From NCBI RefSeq assembly GCF_000478985.1, contig NZ_AWXB01000015.1, positions 1 through 64,000 on the forward strand: a stretch of DNA of 64,000 nt, given 5' to 3'. Made by a program: the position numbers and the translations under genes. The first letter of the stretch is position 1; every line of letters starts with the position of its first letter. Positions 1-8,278 of this stretch are shown piece after piece. The notes under the pieces were generated by a model. The model saw only the letters and a list, made by a program, of their open reading frames with translations. It ran no database searches and was not told the DNA's origin. This DNA comes from Peptoniphilus sp. BV3C26 (GTDB lineage: Bacteria; Bacillota; Clostridia; Tissierellales; Peptoniphilaceae).

Positions 1-17
1 TATGATGAAAACTTTTT

Positions 18-121
18 TGTCAACAGTTTTTTTTTTAATTAAAATTTCATTTTTTTAATTTTTTTCCTGCCTCGAAAAAAGTCAGCTTTAATAGTATATG
101 CAGCCTTTGTTTTCTTGTCAA
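18..121 (-). promoter_or_regulatory. Tandem leftward sigma-A promoters, probably of a stable-RNA operon
   Basis: On the minus strand a TTGACA box (121-116) is followed after exactly 17 bases by TATACT (98-93). A second TTGACA (23-18) lies 98 bp further on, and its -10 would fall outside the window. Both sit in A/T tracts resembling UP elements. Two strong, closely spaced near-consensus promoters are typical of rRNA or tRNA operons, so such an operon probably starts just left of base 1. The boxes are seen; the transcript is inferred. Bases 122-240 are AT-rich with no gene visible. Confidence 0.6.
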
Positions 122-240
122 CACTTTTTTTAAAAAATTTTTTAATTTTTTTTAATTTTTTGCTTTTGCGCTAAAAATAGGCTTTTCTTTGCTTTATTAT
201 CTTTATTTTTTAGTCTTTTTTATTAAAATTTCTAAATAAA

Positions 241-298
241 AAAATCCTAAAGCCCTATAAACTTATTTTTCAAAGTTTATAAGACTTTAGGATTTTTA
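241..298 (-). terminator. Bidirectional hairpin terminator after the nitroreductase gene
   Basis: A long inverted repeat (arms about 241-264 and 273-296) is flanked by A-rich sequence on one side and T-rich sequence on the other. It lies six bases past the stop of the minus-strand nitroreductase gene and separates it from the leftward promoters. Confidence 0.8.
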
Positions 299-303
299 TT
301 TTT

Positions 304-1053
304 TTACTTTAAGCCTAAGTCAAAGCCTTGTTTTTTTATGGAATCTAATACTTTTCTTCTCTTTTCGTTAGCTTGTTCGTATCTAGTTACCACTTGTTTA
401 CTAAAGGAGTCGCTTCGTCTTCCCTCTGCCCTTGTGTCATAGTAGTGGGTCATTTCCATGTCATAGTCTTTTATCTTTTCAAGGTAAGAATCAAATTTTT
501 TGTACTTATTTTCAAAAACTTTAAGTTCCATGGGCATTCTCGGTTTTATTTGAGGATCTTGATTGGGGTATCCCATTCCCAGTCCTACTACGGGAAAGGT
601 AAGTTCGGGTAGGTCCAGAAGTTCTATTATTCTGTCATAGTCATTTAAAATGCTTCCAAAGTATACTGTTCCCAAACCTAAAGATTCTGCTGCAACTACC
701 ATATTTTGAGCAGCAAGGCAGGCGTCTGTAAAACCTTGAAAAAACCTGTCCATGTCCCTTGCTTTTTCAAGATTTTTTCCTTGTTCTTCCCCTATTTTTA
801 AATTCCTATAATTATCAACTATAAAAATTAAAAGTTCCTTAACTCTTGAGGCATATTCCTGATTGCAAACCTTAGAAATTTCTTTTTTTAAATTTTCATC
901 TTTTACTCTTATTATGGAGAAACTTTGCATTCCCGTTGATGTAGCAGTTCTGTTTGCAACTTCAAAAAGTTTTTTTAAGGTTTTGTCGTCTATTTCTTCT
1001 TCCGTAAATTCCCTTATTGATCTGTGCTTCAATTGGTTTTCAATGGTATTCAT
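304..1053 (-). CDS. NfsA/FRP-type nitroreductase (NAD(P)H-dependent oxidoreductase)
   Basis: 249 aa, the usual size of NfsA/flavin-reductase-type nitroreductases: cytosolic FMN enzymes that reduce nitro compounds, quinones or flavins with NAD(P)H. The N-terminal HRSIREF segment (residues 10-16) is the classic FMN phosphate-binding start. The central block LGLGTVYFGSI and the later GLGMGYPNQDPQIKPRMP are characteristic of the NfsA branch rather than NfsB. The ATG has a good AGGAG nine bases upstream. It is the last gene before a strong terminator and is only 25 bp from the DMT exporter gene upstream, so the two may be co-transcribed. The physiological substrate cannot be told from sequence. 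Confidence 0.85.
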   Translation of the reverse strand: MNTIENQLKHRSIREFTEEEIDDKTLKKLFEVANRTATSTGMQSFSIIRVKDENLKKEISKVCNQEYASRVKELLIFIVDNYRNLKIGEEQGKNLEKARDMDRFFQGFTDACLAAQNMVVAAESLGLGTVYFGSILNDYDRIIELLDLPELTFPVVGLGMGYPNQDPQIKPRMPMELKVFENKYKKFDSYLEKIKDYDMEMTHYYDTRAEGRRSDSFSKQVVTRYEQANEKRRKVLDSIKKQGFDLGLK

Positions 1054-1078
1054 AATTTTTTTCTCCTTTCAGGTTTTC

Positions 1079-1915
1079 TTAAGTTTCTGCTTCTTGGACT
1101 TTTTTTGCCATTTTATAGTTGTAGTACCCTGCTCCTATTATCATTGCCATTCCTATTAGGCTTAAAGAATCCACTTTTTCTCCAAAACAGATAAGGCCTA
1201 AAATTATTCCTATGGGTATGGCGCTGAAGTTATATATGCTGACTTCTGATGCAGGAGCGTATTTGTAGGCAAGGGTTACGAAAAGTTGTCCTAGGCCTGC
1301 AGTGATTCCTATCATTATTAAAAGTAAGGCTTCTTTTAAGTCGGGAACTTGGAAATTTCCCACTATAAAGGGTAAACAGCCTAAGGTTGAGTAAAGTCCG
1401 AAATAAAATATTATAACTTCTGAACGTACTTTATTTTTAAGAACTCCCAACATTGTGTAGGCCAAAGATGCTCCTATGGCGGAAATTACAGCAATCATAG
1501 CAGGCCCCGGATCGTTTACTAAGTTGGGTCTTATTACTATAAACATACCTGCTATGGAAAGTATCAGGGCAAAAATTGAATAGCCCCTAAGCTTTTCTTT
1601 TAATATAAGGGCTGCAAATACCATAACAAAAAATGGACTCATTTTTGTTATGGCAGATACGTCTGCTATTGCCATATGATTAACGGCATAAAAGTTTGTT
1701 ATCATTCCTAAAAATCCGAAGGTACACCTTAAAAATAAGGGCATTTTCCCATCTTCAACTTTTAAATTTTTAAGATTTTTTTCTAATGCCAAGGCTATAA
1801 ACATGCCTATTGTTATTATTAAATTTCTGGAAATAAGTTGTTGAAATATTGGTATTTCAGCTGTATATCTTACAAATATATTCATAAGAGAAAAGAAAAA
1901 GGCCGATAAAAACAT
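1079..1915 (-). CDS. EamA/DMT-family membrane transporter
   Basis: 278 aa and almost entirely hydrophobic, with about ten predicted membrane spans in two repeated halves, as in EamA (drug/metabolite exporter) proteins. The first helix begins at once (FLSAFFFSLMNIFVRY) and the second half repeats the pattern near residues 140-270. The motif PFFVMVFAALILKEKL at the end of helix 4 is typical of the family. The start is ATG with AGGGG eight bases upstream. The N-terminus looks slightly short for the family and no better start is visible. It follows the EF2568-type aminotransferase gene by 23 bp, so it may belong to the selenium operon, but transport of a selenium or sulfur compound is only a guess from position. 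Confidence 0.8.
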   Translation of the reverse strand: MFLSAFFFSLMNIFVRYTAEIPIFQQLISRNLIITIGMFIALALEKNLKNLKVEDGKMPLFLRCTFGFLGMITNFYAVNHMAIADVSAITKMSPFFVMVFAALILKEKLRGYSIFALILSIAGMFIVIRPNLVNDPGPAMIAVISAIGASLAYTMLGVLKNKVRSEVIIFYFGLYSTLGCLPFIVGNFQVPDLKEALLLIMIGITAGLGQLFVTLAYKYAPASEVSIYNFSAIPIGIILGLICFGEKVDSLSLIGMAMIIGAGYYNYKMAKKVQEAET

Positions 1916-1938
1916 ATAAAGAGCCCCTTTTTTTCTGT

Positions 1939-3066
1939 CTACTTTGATACTATCATCTCCTCTAAAAATTTTTTTAGTATATCTATTTCTTCTTTTGTAT
2001 TAAATGTGGATAGGGATAATCTTACCATTCCTCTTTCTTCAGTGCCAGCTCTTTTGTGTAAAAGAGGAGCACAGTGGGAATTTGGTCTTGAACAAAGCTC
2101 AAGTTTTTCCCAAAGTATTTGGGAAACAAAGGCCGAGTCATAATCTAAAAGATTGAAGGATAAAATTGGAAGATGATTTTTTTCAAAATCTCCATATATT
2201 TTTATTCCTTCTATGTCTTTTAAAGAATTGTATAGGTAAGAGCTTAATTCTTCAAGTTTTTCATAGGGGGGATTTTTTAAAAGGTAATCCACTCCGGCTC
2301 CAAGTCCTATTATGGAATGGACATTTATCGTTCCATATTCAAATAGGTCTGGATAAATGTCTGGAGTGTGTCTTTCAAAGGATCTATAGCCGCTTCCTCC
2401 ACTGAAGACTGGCTTAAATTTTTCAGAACTTCTATTTATTATGCCCCCTGTACCTGTGGGTCCATATAGGGATTTATGACCAGTAAAACAATAAATTGCA
2501 TTTTCAAATTTGCTCAAATCAGTTTTTATTGCTCCGGCTCCCTGGGCTCCATCTATTATTAAAAGTAGCTTATGTTTTTTTGTAAAAGCATAAATTTTTT
2601 CCAAGTCGCTTATATTTCCCACTACATTGGAAGCCTGGGTTATTATAAGGGCCCTGGTATTTTTTCTCAAAAGTCCTTCCAAGTCCTGATATTTTAAATT
2701 AAATTTATCATCACAATCTAAAAAGCTTATTTCCATTCCCCTGTCTTGAAGTTGATAAAGGGGTCTTAAAACAGAATTGTGTTCTAAGACACTTGTGATT
2801 ACATGGTCTTTTTCATTAAACAAGCTTTTTATAACTAAATTTAAGGAACTTGTAATGTTAGGGGTAAATGCAATGTCCATTGCTTCCACTCCGAAAAGTT
2901 TTGCAATGGACTTTCTAACTTGATAAATTTTATTCATGGCCGCTAATGCTGGTCCATAGGCTCCCCTTGAAGGATTTGCGTATTTTCCTGAAAGGGCATC
3001 TGACATGGCAACTTTTACTTCTCCCGGCTTTATTAAACTTGTTGCGCTGTTGTCAAAATATATCAT
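1939..3066 (-). CDS. Class V aminotransferase fold, EF2568-type cysteine desulfurase/selenocysteine lyase-like
   Basis: 375 aa from the preferred ATG at 3066, whose ATGA overlaps the stop of the DUF3343 gene; an upstream in-frame start (3099) lies inside that gene and is less likely. It belongs to the NifS/SufS fold. FDNSATS opens the protein, the PLP lysine is K198 in TGHKSLYGPTG, and an active-site cysteine candidate is C332 in SHCAPLLHK. This EF2568-like subfamily of cysteine desulfurases is known to travel with selD, yedF and DUF3343 genes. Here it is the fourth gene of exactly that set, so it probably mobilises sulfur or selenium from (seleno)cysteine. Which of the two is not decided by sequence. 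Confidence 0.85.
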   Translation of the reverse strand: MIYFDNSATSLIKPGEVKVAMSDALSGKYANPSRGAYGPALAAMNKIYQVRKSIAKLFGVEAMDIAFTPNITSSLNLVIKSLFNEKDHVITSVLEHNSVLRPLYQLQDRGMEISFLDCDDKFNLKYQDLEGLLRKNTRALIITQASNVVGNISDLEKIYAFTKKHKLLLIIDGAQGAGAIKTDLSKFENAIYCFTGHKSLYGPTGTGGIINRSSEKFKPVFSGGSGYRSFERHTPDIYPDLFEYGTINVHSIIGLGAGVDYLLKNPPYEKLEELSSYLYNSLKDIEGIKIYGDFEKNHLPILSFNLLDYDSAFVSQILWEKLELCSRPNSHCAPLLHKRAGTEERGMVRLSLSTFNTKEEIDILKKFLEEMIVSK

Positions 3067-3335
3067 AACTTTTCTATCTCCGGCAGGGCAAAGGTACAAG
3101 ATCTGGGATTTCCATAGGTGAAGGTGTATCTTCCCAAAAGGTGCATATCTTTTTTGTCAAAAAGTTTTTCTATTTCTTCTCTATTTTCAAAGGGGCTTCT
3201 AAGACAAAAACCACAGCCCGACTGAACTTTTGAAGGAACAGGTATAAGCCTTGCTTCAATATTATTTTCTTTTAAAAGGTCATTAGCAGCTTCAGAATAA
3301 TTTAAACCCTCAAAGGTATACACAATATATTTCAT
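3063..3335 (-). CDS. DUF3343 protein, putative Se/S carrier
   Basis: 90 aa small soluble protein with the DUF3343 pattern: an N-terminal YTFEG start and a conserved Cys-rich centre SGCGFCLRSP near residues 39-48. It has been proposed from gene neighbourhoods to act as a selenium or sulfur carrier between a cysteine-desulfurase-like enzyme and YedF/SelD; biochemical proof is lacking as far as I know. It overlaps the start of the downstream lyase gene (ATGA) and abuts yedF, so the four proteins are translationally coupled in one operon. Confidence 0.8.
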   Translation of the reverse strand: MKYIVYTFEGLNYSEAANDLLKENNIEARLIPVPSKVQSGCGFCLRSPFENREEIEKLFDKKDMHLLGRYTFTYGNPRSCTFALPEIEKL

Positions 3336-3919
3336 TAAGGTTTCACCACCCTGTAAGTGGCCATAAGCCTTGCTATTTCATACATATTAGTTATTGTTCC
3401 CACTTGAATTTTTTCTTTAAGACCATATTGACCGGCGCAAAGTCCGCAGGAAAAAATTTCAACTCCTCTTTCTTCCAAAAATTTTAAATCTTTTATGGAA
3501 TCTTCCCAAGTTGCAGGAATATAAACTCCCTTATTGTAAAAAATTATTTTTTCAGGAAGGTGGTTTTGCTCAGTTAGGGCGTAGATAAAGCCTCCTAAAA
3601 GTTTTTTAGAAAAGTCCTCATCTCCTACTCCCATCATATCTGATGAAATTACAACTATATAGGCATCTGAACTTTCACTTACTTTTTTACTTTCTTTTTT
3701 TTCTCCATTTTGTGTAAATAAAACTTCAAAATCAGTCTTTGAATTTTCTTTTACCTTGGTAATATAGCCCATTTGTTCTGCTAACTTTGAAAGATTTTCT
3801 GTTGCAATTAAATTATCTACAAGAACTGTAAATTCTTTTTCCTTTTCATCTTCAATAAATTTTTTTGACATTATAACAGGTTTTGGACAAGGAATCCCCC
3901 TGGCATCTATAATTTTCAT
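3335..3919 (-). CDS. yedF: Selenium metabolism protein YedF (TusA-like plus DsrE-like domains)
   Basis: 194 aa with two domains. Residues 1-75 are a TusA/SirA-like domain whose CPKP motif (C11) is the sulfur/selenium-carrying cysteine. Residues about 85-190 are a DsrE-like domain with SCGLCAGQYGL near its end. This fusion defines the YedF family found beside selD in selenium-using bacteria. The ATG overlaps the selD stop by four bases. It is likely a persulfide/perselenide relay delivering reduced selenium to SelD. That role comes from family knowledge and context, not from anything unique in this sequence. Confidence 0.88.
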   Translation of the reverse strand: MKIIDARGIPCPKPVIMSKKFIEDEKEKEFTVLVDNLIATENLSKLAEQMGYITKVKENSKTDFEVLFTQNGEKKESKKVSESSDAYIVVISSDMMGVGDEDFSKKLLGGFIYALTEQNHLPEKIIFYNKGVYIPATWEDSIKDLKFLEERGVEIFSCGLCAGQYGLKEKIQVGTITNMYEIARLMATYRVVKP

Positions 3920-4914
3920 ACTACTCTTATACCTCCCTCTTCTTCTATTTCTCCAATTCTTTTTAAAAATAAATTTTTTTCTCTAAATCTTCTCATGACT
4001 TGTTCGCCCTTTTCCCTATCTATGGTAAAGAGCAGTCCTCCCGATGTTTGTGGGTCAAATAGAAGTTCCTCCATGGCAAAATCATCTATTTCAAATTTTA
4101 CATTTTTTAAATAATTTCTATTTCTTTGACCGCCTGCTGTAAATAAAAATTTTTTAGCTGCATCAAGAGCTCCAGGAATTTCCGGAATCATAGAAGAATA
4201 AATCCTGGCTCCATGATTTCCTATCATTTCATTTAAGTGGCCTAAAAGACCAAATCCAGTCACGTCTGTAACGGAAGATGGATTAAATTCTTTTAAGGCT
4301 TCGCCACTGTATTTGTTAAGGCTTATCATGGATTTTACCGCTTCCTCATAGGATTCTTTACTTGCCTCATTTTGCAAATAAGCTCCAGCAACTAAGGAAA
4401 CTCCCAATTTTTTTGTAATAAAAATATAATCTCCCGGCTTTGAGCCTGTATTTCTCCAAATTTTTTCAGGATTTACCATGCCCGTTACGCTTAAACCATA
4501 TTTTATTTTTTTATCGTGAATGGAATGACCGCCTGAAAGGGAAGCTCCGGCTTCTTTAACCTTGTCAGCTCCACCCCTTAAAATTTCTTGTAAAATATTT
4601 ATGTCTTCCTCTTCTGGAAAGGCGACAATGTTAAGAGCTGAAATAACTTGTCCACCCATGGCATATACGTCGCTCATGGCGTTGGCAGCGGCAATTTGCC
4701 CAAATATATAGGGATCTTTTACCATAGGAGGGAAAAAATCCAAAGTGTTTATTATGCCAATTTCATCTGTAAGTTTTATGACGCAGGCATCGTCTTTTCC
4801 TTCAAAACCTACAATAATTTCCGGTCTTTTATAAATGTCCAAATTTTTTAAAATTTCATCTAAATTTCCGGCTCCTATTTTTGCATTGCAGCCTCCGCAA
4901 ACTTCAAGTTCCAC
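3916..4914 (-). CDS. selD: Selenide, water dikinase (selenophosphate synthetase)
   Basis: 332 aa, full length for SelD, which makes selenophosphate from selenide and ATP for selenouridine, selenocysteine or Se-cofactor synthesis. The glycine-rich N-terminus CGGCNAKIG holds C9 three residues before K12, matching the catalytic Cys/Lys pair of E. coli SelD. The site is cysteine here, with no in-frame TGA. TDVTGFGLLGH and FDPQTSGG are the ATP/AIR-synthase-like signatures. Translation starts at a GTG with AGGAG upstream. It is first in the minus-strand operon selD-yedF-DUF3343-lyase and divergent from mnmH across 65 bp. Confidence 0.95.
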   Translation of the reverse strand: MELEVCGGCNAKIGAGNLDEILKNLDIYKRPEIIVGFEGKDDACVIKLTDEIGIINTLDFFPPMVKDPYIFGQIAAANAMSDVYAMGGQVISALNIVAFPEEEDINILQEILRGGADKVKEAGASLSGGHSIHDKKIKYGLSVTGMVNPEKIWRNTGSKPGDYIFITKKLGVSLVAGAYLQNEASKESYEEAVKSMISLNKYSGEALKEFNPSSVTDVTGFGLLGHLNEMIGNHGARIYSSMIPEIPGALDAAKKFLFTAGGQRNRNYLKNVKFEIDDFAMEELLFDPQTSGGLLFTIDREKGEQVMRRFREKNLFLKRIGEIEEEGGIRVV

Positions 4915-4979
4915 ATTCTCATCTCCTTTGTATATTTTATCACAGTGTTGTAAAATGACAATGGAGGTCGGATAAGCCT

Positions 4980-5999
4980 ATGTTTGAAGATAGTAAAATT
5001 GAAGATGTAATAGACAAAGATTTTATTTATATAGATTTAAGAAGCCCATCAGAATATAAATCTTCTCATATTGCAGGAGCTTTAAATTTGCCAATTTTAG
5101 ATGATGATGAAAGAAAAATCGTCGGCACCCTTTACGATAATTCCCAAGTGGAAAAAGCAAAGCTTTTGGCTGTCAAATACGCCTCAGTAAAGCTTTCAGA
5201 CTTTTATGAAAAAATTGTAAACCTTACAAAAGAAGCCACTCCTATTTTATATTGCTCAAGGGGCGGCATGAGGTCTGGAGTTTTATTTAATTTTTTAAGA
5301 TCTATGAAAATCCCTGTGAAAAAATTGCATGGCGGCTACAAGGCTTATAGAAATTACCAAATTGAAGCCCTTAAAAAAATGACGGAAGAAATTGATTTTA
5401 TAGTCCTTGACGGCTATACAGGTTGTGGAAAAACTCACATTATAGAGGAACTTAAAGGCCTGGGCCTTGATACTTTAAATTTGGAAAAATGTGCAAACCA
5501 CAGAGGATCTATTTTAGGAGCTGTCCTTTTAAGTGACCAACCCTCCCAAAAACAATTTGAAACAAATATTTTTGAAGAACTTAGAAAGAGAAAATCAAAC
5601 CTTGTTTTTGTGGAAGCTGAAAGCATAAGGATTGGAAAATTAAATGTTCCCAAATATCTTTTTGACAAATATAACTCTTCAAAGAGGATTTTAATCACTT
5701 CTTCCCTTGAAAAAAGGAAGGAAAGAATAAAAAAAGATTATGTTCATGACAATGACCTTGAATTAATTGACACTTTAAAAAATTTAAAAAAGCGTATTAA
5801 TGAAAATCTTGTGGATCAAATGATAAAAGAAATAGAAAATAAAAACTATGACATAGTTATAGAAAGACTTATGGTAAATTATTACGATCCCCACTATAAA
5901 AGTTCAAACAAGACTTTTATTAGGGAATTTTTAAATGAAAATTCAAGGGATACGGCTTTAAAAATTAAAGAATTTTTAAATGAAAAAAATAAGATGTGA
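4980..5999 (+). CDS. mnmH: tRNA 2-selenouridine synthase
   Basis: 339 aa. MnmH (SelU/YbbB) uses SelD's selenophosphate to convert 2-thiouridine at tRNA position 34 to 2-selenouridine, through a geranylated intermediate. The N-terminal rhodanese domain (about residues 5-130) carries catalytic C92 in YCSRGG. A P-loop GYTGCGKT (145-152) begins the C-terminal ATPase-like domain. The length is close to the E. coli enzyme. GGAGG lies upstream of the ATG. It is divergent from selD, so the two likely share a regulatory region. It is the only selenium-consuming enzyme visible in the window. Confidence 0.93.
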   Translation: MFEDSKIEDVIDKDFIYIDLRSPSEYKSSHIAGALNLPILDDDERKIVGTLYDNSQVEKAKLLAVKYASVKLSDFYEKIVNLTKEATPILYCSRGGMRSGVLFNFLRSMKIPVKKLHGGYKAYRNYQIEALKKMTEEIDFIVLDGYTGCGKTHIIEELKGLGLDTLNLEKCANHRGSILGAVLLSDQPSQKQFETNIFEELRKRKSNLVFVEAESIRIGKLNVPKYLFDKYNSSKRILITSSLEKRKERIKKDYVHDNDLELIDTLKNLKKRINENLVDQMIKEIENKNYDIVIERLMVNYYDPHYKSSNKTFIREFLNENSRDTALKIKEFLNEKNKM

Positions 6000-6018
6000 A
6001 AAAATCACATCTTTTTTT
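5991..6018 (+). terminator. Terminator between mnmH and the convergent PLP enzyme gene
   Basis: The hairpin AAGATGTGA/TCACATCTT is followed by seven Ts. It overlaps the mnmH stop and can also end the convergent minus-strand gene because A-runs precede the left arm. Confidence 0.85.
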
Positions 6019-6031
6019 ATATTTATTAAAC

Positions 6032-7123
6032 TTATATCTTGTTCTTAAAAAATTCTTCAATTCCCCTTAATAAATTTCTGTTGTCCTCTGTTTTTAAAAG
6101 GCAAAATCTGAAAAAACTTTCATCTAAATTTTTAAAGGAGGCGCAATCTCTTATTACCATTTTTTCTTTTAGCAGATATTCCCTTAAATCTTTTGCACTT
6201 TTACCATTTAAGATTTTTCCCAAGATAAAATTTCCCTGAGATTCATAAACTTTAAGGTCTTTTATTTCTTTTAAATGGGAAATCATATATTTTCTTTCCT
6301 TGCTTATGTGCTCATAAACCCTTTCTTCATAATCCCTATCTAAAAACATGACTTTTCCCATTATTTCAGCAGCTATATTTACTCCCCAAAGGATAAGTTT
6401 TTTTGAAAAACTTTCTAAAACTTCTTCATTTCCGCTAATACCATAGCCAAGTCTTATTCCAGGACTTGCAAAAAATTTGCTTGTGGAACGGACTGCCAAA
6501 AAATTTTTATACTTTTTAATAAGTTCAAGGGAAGTATATCTTTTTATATCTGTAAATTCCACATAGGTTTCATCTATTAAAAAGTTGCAACTTTCATTTT
6601 TTAATAGGTCTTCTATTTCTTCTTTTGTAAAAATAGAACCTGTGGGATTGTTGGGATTTGCAAAGGCGAATAATTCTATTTTTTCATCTTTTATTATCTT
6701 TATAATCTCTTTAAGGTCAGCCTTAAAATTTCTTTCTTCTTTTAAATTATAATAAAATATTTGAGCATTTATTTTTTTAAGTTCATTTTCATATTCACTA
6801 TAACAAGGGGACAATAAAAGGGCTTTTTTAGGATTTATAAGCCTTATATAGTTACAAATAAGCTCCGTTGTCCCTGAACCTAAGATTATATTTTCTTCAT
6901 CTATTTTTGTGTAAGTTGATATGGAGTTTTTAAGGTCAAAATATTCCGGATCTGGATAAGTTGTAAATAAATTTAAATTTTCCTTTAAGTAATTTATAGC
7001 TTTTTCTGAATTTCCAAGGGGATTTATATTGGAAGAAAAATCCCTGATTTCTTTTACGTCAAACTTATATTTTCTTGCAAGTTCAAAGAGATTTGCTCCG
7101 TGACTGTCTTTTTTTATTTTCAT
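6032..7123 (-). CDS. Class I/II PLP enzyme, HisC/CobD-like
   Basis: 363 aa fold-type I aminotransferase. The opening SHGANLFELARKYKF followed by DFSSNINPLG is typical of CobD-like threonine-phosphate decarboxylases. HisC proteins share the rest: ANPNNPTGS (PLP ring contact), the Asp in LIDETYVEF, and the PLP lysine in RSTSKFF followed by RLGYG. No cobalamin or histidine genes are nearby, so neither decarboxylase nor histidinol-phosphate aminotransferase activity is secured. It is a single-gene unit between a shared terminator and a divergent threonine aldolase gene. Confidence 0.75.
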   Translation of the reverse strand: MKIKKDSHGANLFELARKYKFDVKEIRDFSSNINPLGNSEKAINYLKENLNLFTTYPDPEYFDLKNSISTYTKIDEENIILGSGTTELICNYIRLINPKKALLLSPCYSEYENELKKINAQIFYYNLKEERNFKADLKEIIKIIKDEKIELFAFANPNNPTGSIFTKEEIEDLLKNESCNFLIDETYVEFTDIKRYTSLELIKKYKNFLAVRSTSKFFASPGIRLGYGISGNEEVLESFSKKLILWGVNIAAEIMGKVMFLDRDYEERVYEHISKERKYMISHLKEIKDLKVYESQGNFILGKILNGKSAKDLREYLLKEKMVIRDCASFKNLDESFFRFCLLKTEDNRNLLRGIEEFFKNKI

Positions 7124-7194
7124 AGTATCTTTCCCTTTCTTATTCTATAATGTAATTATATAAGTCATTTTGTTTTAAAACAACGGAGGTAGTT

Positions 7195-8214
7195 ATGAAA
7201 AATTTTTTAAACGACTATAACGATAGAGGCCACGAAAAAGTTTATGACTTCTTAAGCAAGCTTCCCGAAAGGGGTTTAAAGGGTTATTCTCTTGATGAAT
7301 ATTCTTTTTCTGTAAGGGAAAAGTTGAAAAAAGAAATAGGAAGAGACGATATTGATGTGGAATTTGTTGCAGGAGGGACTGTGGCAAATATTGTATGTGC
7401 AACCCACACTTTAAGAAACTATGAAGCTATTGTTTCTGCAAAGACTGGACACATTGCCATCCATGAAAGTGGAGCTCTTGAAGCAACAGGTCATAAAATT
7501 ATTACCTTAGAAAGTGAAGACGGAAAATTAAATCCCGAGCTTCTTTTAGATAGACTTTCTCTCTTCGGAGCTGAAAATGATGTTATACCAAAGATGCTTT
7601 ATATTTCAGAAACTGCTGAAACAGGAGCTGTATATACAAAAGAAGAGTTAAAGGATCTTTATGAAGTTTGCCTACAATATGGACTTTATATGTTTATTGA
7701 CGGTGCAAGACTTTCAGTCGCTCTTGCTGCAACAGGTATGACTTTAAAAGATATTTCAGAGGTTTGCGACATTTTTACAATCGGTGGAACTAAAAACGGG
7801 GCCCTTTTCGGAGAAGCTCTTGTTATTGTAGATGAAGACCTAAAGGAAAGATTTAGAAATCACATGAAACAAAAGGGTGCAATTATGGCAAAGGGCTTTA
7901 TCCTTGCAGCGCAATTTGACGGACTTTTCGATCAAGGTCTTTATTATGAAATTGGAAAAATTGCCTATGAAAAAGCTATGACTTTAAAGAAAAAACTTGA
8001 TTCTTTAAATATTTCCTATGCCTTTAAGCCTGAATCAAACCAAATTTTTGTTAAACTTTCAAAAGATCAAATTGAAGAACTTAGAAATAGACAAGTTTTA
8101 TTTGATGTGGAAAATTTGGGAACAGATAAGTTCAATATAAGATTTTGCACTTGTTACAGGACAAGTGATGAAGAAATTGACGGCTTAATAGAAGATTTAA
8201 AAGAAATTTTATAA
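7195..8214 (+). CDS. Low-specificity threonine aldolase family protein
   Basis: 339 aa, fold-type I PLP enzyme of the threonine aldolase/beta-eliminating lyase family, cleaving L-threonine or L-allo-threonine to glycine and acetaldehyde. The PLP lysine is K200 in IGGTKNGALFGEA. The aspartate binding the pyridine nitrogen lies in MFIDGARLS. The N-terminus NDYNDRGHEKV fits the variant common in Gram-positive anaerobes. GGAGG precedes the ATG. It is monocistronic, between the divergent HisC/CobD-like gene and a strong terminator. Stereospecificity cannot be read from sequence. Confidence 0.88.
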   Translation: MKNFLNDYNDRGHEKVYDFLSKLPERGLKGYSLDEYSFSVREKLKKEIGRDDIDVEFVAGGTVANIVCATHTLRNYEAIVSAKTGHIAIHESGALEATGHKIITLESEDGKLNPELLLDRLSLFGAENDVIPKMLYISETAETGAVYTKEELKDLYEVCLQYGLYMFIDGARLSVALAATGMTLKDISEVCDIFTIGGTKNGALFGEALVIVDEDLKERFRNHMKQKGAIMAKGFILAAQFDGLFDQGLYYEIGKIAYEKAMTLKKKLDSLNISYAFKPESNQIFVKLSKDQIEELRNRQVLFDVENLGTDKFNIRFCTCYRTSDEEIDGLIEDLKEIL

Positions 8215-8224
8215 AATAAAAAAA

Positions 8225-8277
8225 ACAGTTTATGGCTTTCGTTTTTCACGAAAAAAACCATAAGCTGTCTTTTTTTG
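8225..8277 (+). terminator. Terminator between threonine aldolase and the convergent PTS-IIC-like gene
   Basis: ACAGTTTATGG (8225-8235) pairs with CCATAAGCTGT (8258-8268), one G-U pair, with inner pairing of the loop, and is followed by seven Ts. It probably serves both convergent genes. Confidence 0.85.
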
Positions 8278-8278
8278 T

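Noticed and set aside
4880-4914. Selenocysteine at the SelD active site
   Set aside because: The relevant codons are cysteine and no TGA is in frame.
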